A stretch of DNA of 64,000 bases from Modestobacter sp. VKM Ac-2985. Its GTDB lineage: Bacteria; Actinomycetota; Actinomycetes; Mycobacteriales; Geodermatophilaceae. The notes beneath the pieces were generated by a model. It was not told the DNA's origin, ran no database searches, and was given only the letters and a program-made list of their open reading frames with translations. The stretch spans positions 1,821,894 through 1,885,893 of the forward strand of contig NZ_JAPVBI010000001.1 in NCBI RefSeq assembly GCF_026967925.1, written 5' to 3'. The translations under genes were made by a program, and so were the position numbers. Within the stretch, counting starts at the first letter, position 1. Every line of letters starts with the position of its first letter. Positions 61,000 through 64,000 of the stretch are shown piece after piece.

Positions 61000-61437
61000 G
61001 TGCCTGGAGACGACGCGTTCGGCGACCTGCCGGTGAGCGACCGTCTGGTCGTCCCGGCCGGGGCGCTGTCGTGGCGGTTCTCCCGGTCGTCGGGGCCCGG
61101 TGGGCAGGGGGTGAACACCGCCGACTCCCGGGTGGAGCTGGCCGTCTCGCCGCTGCAGCTGCCCGGGCTCACCGAGACCCAGCGCCGGCGGCTGGTCGAG
61201 CGGCTCGGTGACCGGATGGTCGACGGCGTGCTGACCATCGCCGCCAGCGAGCACCGGCAGCAGTTGCGCAACCGCGAGGCCGCCCGGGCGAGGCTGGCCG
61301 CGCTGCTCCGCGGGGCGATCGCACCCCCGCCCGCGGCCCGGCGGAAGACCAAGCCGACCCGCGGCTCCAAGGAGCGGCGGATCACCGCGAAGAAGCAGCG
61401 CGGGGAGACGAAGCGGCTGCGCGGCCGGTGGGACTGA
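61000..61437 (+). CDS. arfB: alternative ribosome-rescue factor ArfB
   Basis: A 145 aa peptidyl-tRNA hydrolase that frees stalled ribosomes. The catalytic loop SSGPGGQGVNTADSRVELA carries GGQ. The basic C-terminal tail (KTKPTRGSKERRITAKKQRG) that enters the mRNA channel is present. GTG 61000 has weak ribosome-site support. It stands between sixA and a VOC gene. Confidence 0.92.
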   Translation: MPGDDAFGDLPVSDRLVVPAGALSWRFSRSSGPGGQGVNTADSRVELAVSPLQLPGLTETQRRRLVERLGDRMVDGVLTIAASEHRQQLRNREAARARLAALLRGAIAPPPAARRKTKPTRGSKERRITAKKQRGETKRLRGRWD

Positions 61438-61475
61438 GCAGCACCGCCCCGCTGTCGAAGGTGTAGGACCGGCGC

Positions 61476-61853
61476 ATGCGCATCGACCGGATCGACCACC
61501 TGGTGCTGACCGTGGCCGACCTCGACCGGACCCTCGCCTTCTACACGCAGGTGCTCGGCATGACGGCGGAGACGTTCGGGGAGGGGCGGACGGCGCTGCG
61601 GTTCGGCCGGCAGAAGATCAACCTGCACGTCCGCGGCGCCGAGTTCGAGCCCCGGGCCGCGCAGGCCGGCACCGGCACGGCCGACTTCTGCCTGGTCACC
61701 GAGGACCCGCTGGACCAGGTGTGCGAGGAGCTCGCCGCCCACGGCGTGCCCGTCGAGGTGGGCCCGGTGACCAAGCAGGGGGCGCTGGGTGGGATGCGCA
61801 GCGTGTACGTGCGGGACCCGGACGCCAACCTGGTGGAGATCTCCAGCTACTGA
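61476..61853 (+). CDS. VOC-family (glyoxalase-like) protein
   Basis: A 125 aa single vicinal-oxygen-chelate domain with IDHLVLTVADLDRTLAFYTQVLGM at the start and VYVRDPDANLVEISSY at the end; His at residue 7 and Glu near residue 121 are metal ligands. Such proteins work as dimers. Fosfomycin or glyoxalase relatives exist; the substrate is unclear. Its end overlaps the converging gene by 7 bp. Confidence 0.88.
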   Translation: MRIDRIDHLVLTVADLDRTLAFYTQVLGMTAETFGEGRTALRFGRQKINLHVRGAEFEPRAAQAGTGTADFCLVTEDPLDQVCEELAAHGVPVEVGPVTKQGALGGMRSVYVRDPDANLVEISSY

Positions 61854-62308
61854 GCGCCCGGGGCGGCGGCCTGATCGGCGGGGCCGGCCAGCCGGTCCCG
61901 CAGCCAGGCGTCCTGGTAGTCGGGAACGGCGAGCTCGAGGCGGCCCTCGGGGGTCCGGACGGTCAGCACCCGGGACCTCACCGCCTGCATGCGCCACACC
62001 TCGCGGGCCTTCGGACGGCGGGACCCGGGATCGACGCCGAGCACCGGGACCGCACGGGCCGAGCGGTCACCTCGGAACCTGCGACGCAGCACCAGCTCGC
62101 CCCGCCGCGGCGTCGCGAGGTAGCTCCGCCAGTTCCGGGACAGCGACGGGCCCCAGCCGTCCGTGGCGCGCGCGGACAGCTCCGTGTGGCCCTCGCGCAT
62201 CCGGCGCCGCAGCCGCTGGTGGCGCAGCCGCCGGCCGAACAGCCCACCCACCCCGGCACCGACCGCCGGGATCAGCAGGGTCAGGGCCTCGCCGCCGTCC
62301 TCGAACAC
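61847..62308 (-). CDS. hypothetical protein with possible DUF2550-like core
   Basis: A 153 aa protein with a short hydrophobic N-terminus (LTLLIPAVGAGVGGLFG), then an Arg-rich segment and a beta-rich end with RGELVLRRRF, VLTVRTPEGRLELAVPDYQDAWLRDRL. The layout is similar to DUF2550-type small membrane-anchored proteins, but the match is not firm. GTG 62308 is the best start. It converges on the VOC gene. Confidence 0.55.
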   Translation of the reverse strand: MFEDGGEALTLLIPAVGAGVGGLFGRRLRHQRLRRRMREGHTELSARATDGWGPSLSRNWRSYLATPRRGELVLRRRFRGDRSARAVPVLGVDPGSRRPKAREVWRMQAVRSRVLTVRTPEGRLELAVPDYQDAWLRDRLAGPADQAAAPGAQ

Positions 62309-62350
62309 CGGCTCAGACTGGCACGGATCGCCGGGACGGACGGGGAGAGC

Positions 62351-62500
62351 TCAGCGCCGTCGGGCGACCCGGGTGCCGACGAGCACGCCCATCAGCGTCC
62401 AGAACGACCCCACGCCGACGCCGGCGAGCACCACCCAGAACGGCACCCGCATCTCGTCCGTCGCCACCTGCACCAGTCGCTGCTCCGTCTGCTCGTCCAC
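62351..62500 (-). CDS. 49-aa single-span membrane protein
   Basis: A short frame reading VDEQTEQRLVQVATDEMRVP, then one hydrophobic span FWVVLAGVGVGSFWTLMGVL and a basic end VGTRVARRR. The charge layout fits a small inner-membrane protein with its C-terminus inside. GTG 62500 is in a GC-rich leader with no strong ribosome site. It lies 42 bp upstream of the hypothetical gene at 62308 and may be in one operon with it. Confidence 0.5.
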   Translation of the reverse strand: MDEQTEQRLVQVATDEMRVPFWVVLAGVGVGSFWTLMGVLVGTRVARRR

Positions 62501-62566
62501 GGCAGCCAGCCTGCCCCGCGGGCACGCCGTGCACCAGACGCCCGGCGCCCGGCTCCCGGCGCGGCG

Positions 62567-63001
62567 TCAGTCCGGCCCCGGCTCGCCCACCACGTGCTCG
62601 ACCGGCAGGTCGAAGGACCGCGACACCCGGCTCGGCAGGTCGGCCCGAAGCCAGCGGGAGACGTTGCGGCTCAGGGTCGACACCACGATCTCGTCGGCGC
62701 TGAACCGGCGCAGCGCCAGGCGCACGGCCTGCAGCGGATCGGCGTCGCCCACCTCGCCGTCCGCGGCTGCCCCGAGTCCGCGGATCTGCACCAGTGCGTC
62801 GGTCAGGCGCTGGGTGGCCAGGGCGCGCGCGGGGTCGGCCGGCGCGTCGTCCTCGGTGCTCGCGCGTTGCTGGTGGGCGACCGGCGTGGCGGGGACGACG
62901 ACGTAGAAGACGTGCTCCCGCACGGCCATCCGTTGCTGGATGGCCTCGAGCAGGCGGGGCCCACCGAGGGTCTGGTTGGCCAGGACCAGGCACCGTCGCA
63001 T
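62567..63001 (-). CDS. stress-type Rossmann-like protein, paralogue of gene at 19167
   Basis: A 144 aa protein starting MRRCLVLANQTLGG, with ALATQRLTDALVQI, GEVGDADPLQAVRLAL and FSADEIVVSTLSRNVSRWLR, matching the 19167 gene along its whole length. GGTGGAGAG precedes ATG 63001. The alternating alpha/beta pattern is like a universal stress protein. The two copies suggest a lineage family with redundant or differently regulated members; no function can be named. Confidence 0.72.
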   Translation of the reverse strand: MRRCLVLANQTLGGPRLLEAIQQRMAVREHVFYVVVPATPVAHQQRASTEDDAPADPARALATQRLTDALVQIRGLGAAADGEVGDADPLQAVRLALRRFSADEIVVSTLSRNVSRWLRADLPSRVSRSFDLPVEHVVGEPGPD

Positions 63002-63099
63002 CGTCTCTCCACCCGCCTGTCGATCGGGACCGCGTCGCTCGACGGTAGGACGTCCCCCGTCACGGAGGCGACCCCAGCCGTCACAGCAGGGGGACGCGC

Positions 63100-63155
63100 C
63101 GAGTGACGGCACAGCGGGCTTCCCGGAGCGCGGAAGCCCGCTCAGCTGTCACTCG
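63100..63155. repeat. CGAGTGA-ended palindromic repeat, copy 2
   Basis: A 56-bp palindrome: CGAGTGAC and GTCACTCG outside, AGCGGGCTTCC and GGAAGCCCGCT inside, around CGGAGCGC. It is the most regular of the three related elements. It occupies the centre of the 213 bp gap between the stress-type gene and the molybdoenzyme gene. Confidence 0.72.
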
Positions 63156-63214
63156 CCGGACGACGGCTGCGCGTGTGCCGCGGAGGAACGGTGCACCGTC
63201 CCGGGTGCGCCGGT

Positions 63215-64000
63215 GTGAGGGCGACGGAACGCGAGCTTGACCTGAGCGCCCTCACCGGGAAACCGGGCCCCCGCACGCTCGCAGATGTGTCCGCCGCCGT
63301 CTCGTTGCCCACCCCCGGCCGGGGTCCAGGCGGGGGCACGCGCACCACGGAGACCCACTGCCCGTACTGCTCGCTGCAGTGCGGCGTCACGATGACCGCC
63401 GGCGACCGCCCGGCCACCCTGGTGCCCGCCGACTTCCCGACCAACCGCGGCGGGCTGTGCTCCAAGGGCTGGTCGGCCCCCGAGCTGCTCGACCACCCCG
63501 AACGGCTCACCCGGCCGCTGGTCCGCGCCGACGCCACCGACCGGACCAGCCCGCTGGTCGAGACCAGCTGGGAGGTCGCCCTCGACCGGGTCGTCACGGC
63601 GATCCAGGCGACGCAGCGCGACCACGGGCTGGACGCGGTCGGCTGCTTCGGTGGCGGCGGGCTGACCAACGAGCAGGCCTACCAGTTCGGCAAGTTCGCC
63701 CGGGTGGCGCTGCGCACCAGCGCGATCGACTACAACGGCCGGTTCTGCATGTCCTCGGCGGCCGGGGCGGCGATCCGGGCGTTCGGGCTGGACCGAGGCC
63801 TGCCGTTCCCGCTGGCCGACATCGCCGAGGCCGACGTCGTCGTGCTGGTCGGCAGCAACCCGGCCGACACGATGCCCCCGGCGATGCAGTGGTTCGACGC
63901 CGGCCGGGAGCGCGGCGCCGAGCACATCGTCGTCGACCCGCGGCGCACCAACACCGCCCGCAACGCCACCCTCCACCTGCAGCCGCTGCCGGCCACCGAC
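63215..64000 (+). CDS. assimilatory nitrate-reductase-like molybdoenzyme, 5' part
   Basis: A Mo-bisPGD oxidoreductase cut by the window end; 262 codons are visible. CPYCSLQCG and GLCSKGW supply four cysteines for a [4Fe-4S] cluster. YNGRFCMSSAAGAAIRAFG follows the NasA/NarB pattern, with Cys at the Mo-ligand position. VVLVGSNPADTMPP and VVDPRRTNTA continue the family pattern. The best family fit is the assimilatory nitrate reductase (NasC/NarB) group; a formate dehydrogenase is less likely. GTG 63215 or GTG 63287 could be the start. A downstream nitrite reductase is expected outside the window. Confidence 0.82.
   Translation, partial: MRATERELDLSALTGKPGPRTLADVSAAVSLPTPGRGPGGGTRTTETHCPYCSLQCGVTMTAGDRPATLVPADFPTNRGGLCSKGWSAPELLDHPERLTRPLVRADATDRTSPLVETSWEVALDRVVTAIQATQRDHGLDAVGCFGGGGLTNEQAYQFGKFARVALRTSAIDYNGRFCMSSAAGAAIRAFGLDRGLPFPLADIAEADVVVLVGSNPADTMPPAMQWFDAGRERGAEHIVVDPRRTNTARNATLHLQPLPATD

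Overview
The window is a dense, very GC-rich stretch of chromosome. GTG starts are common, start/stop overlaps of the GTGA or ATGA type are frequent, and several genes look leaderless. These traits, the fused ribBA gene, the mycothiol-type arsenate reductases, an ANTAR regulator and an actinobacterial-type LexA box all point to a high-GC actinobacterium. Gene content and order suggest Geodermatophilaceae (Blastococcus, Geodermatophilus or Modestobacter); this is inference, not a measured placement. I see no rRNA, tRNA, CRISPR array, prophage, insertion sequence or origin.

Layout. 1-5653: start of a divergent gene, then a tightly coupled housekeeping operon rpe-ribD-ribE-ribBA-ribH-hisE-hisG. 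5673-10974: a lipoprotein, then a nucleobase/allantoin-like block (DUF2877 protein, PucR regulator, NCS2 permease). 10987-14591: Nudix hydrolase, SDR, SRPBCC protein, membrane protein and EamA exporter. 14588-22838: arsenic island with two ArsR repressors, Acr3 efflux pump, three LMW-phosphatase-type arsenate reductases, a disulfide-reductase-like flavoprotein and an ArsO-like flavoprotein. A stress-type protein and an APC permease sit inside it. 22857-30881: membrane proteins, an unusual MurE paralogue, an MFS pump, a DJ-1/GlxA pair and small genes, one with a perfect LexA box. 31024-46032: malQ, an acetyltransferase-TetR-MFS operon, hrpB, a degenerate EF-G-like gene, two ion/carboxylate transporters and a flavin oxidoreductase plus GH13 glucosidase pair. 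46188-64000: SRPBCC/ArsR pair with large palindromic operators, GAF-ANTAR, twin TSUP exporters, GGDEF protein, DUF3516 helicase, SDRs, mmuM, ArfB and small genes, ending inside a nitrate-reductase-like molybdoenzyme.

How parts work together. Flavin synthesis and the first histidine steps share one translationally coupled operon, both branching from pentose-phosphate products. In the arsenic island, arsenate would be reduced by the ArsC proteins and arsenite exported by Acr3. Each ArsR has its own inverted-repeat operator in the divergent promoter it faces.

The most unusual non-coding content is two families of dispersed structured repeats. One lies directly behind stop codons (hisE and the DUF3516 helicase) and shows compensatory base changes in its outer stem. 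The other is a 56-68 bp palindrome with CGAGTGA ends found at 30826, 56554 and 63100.
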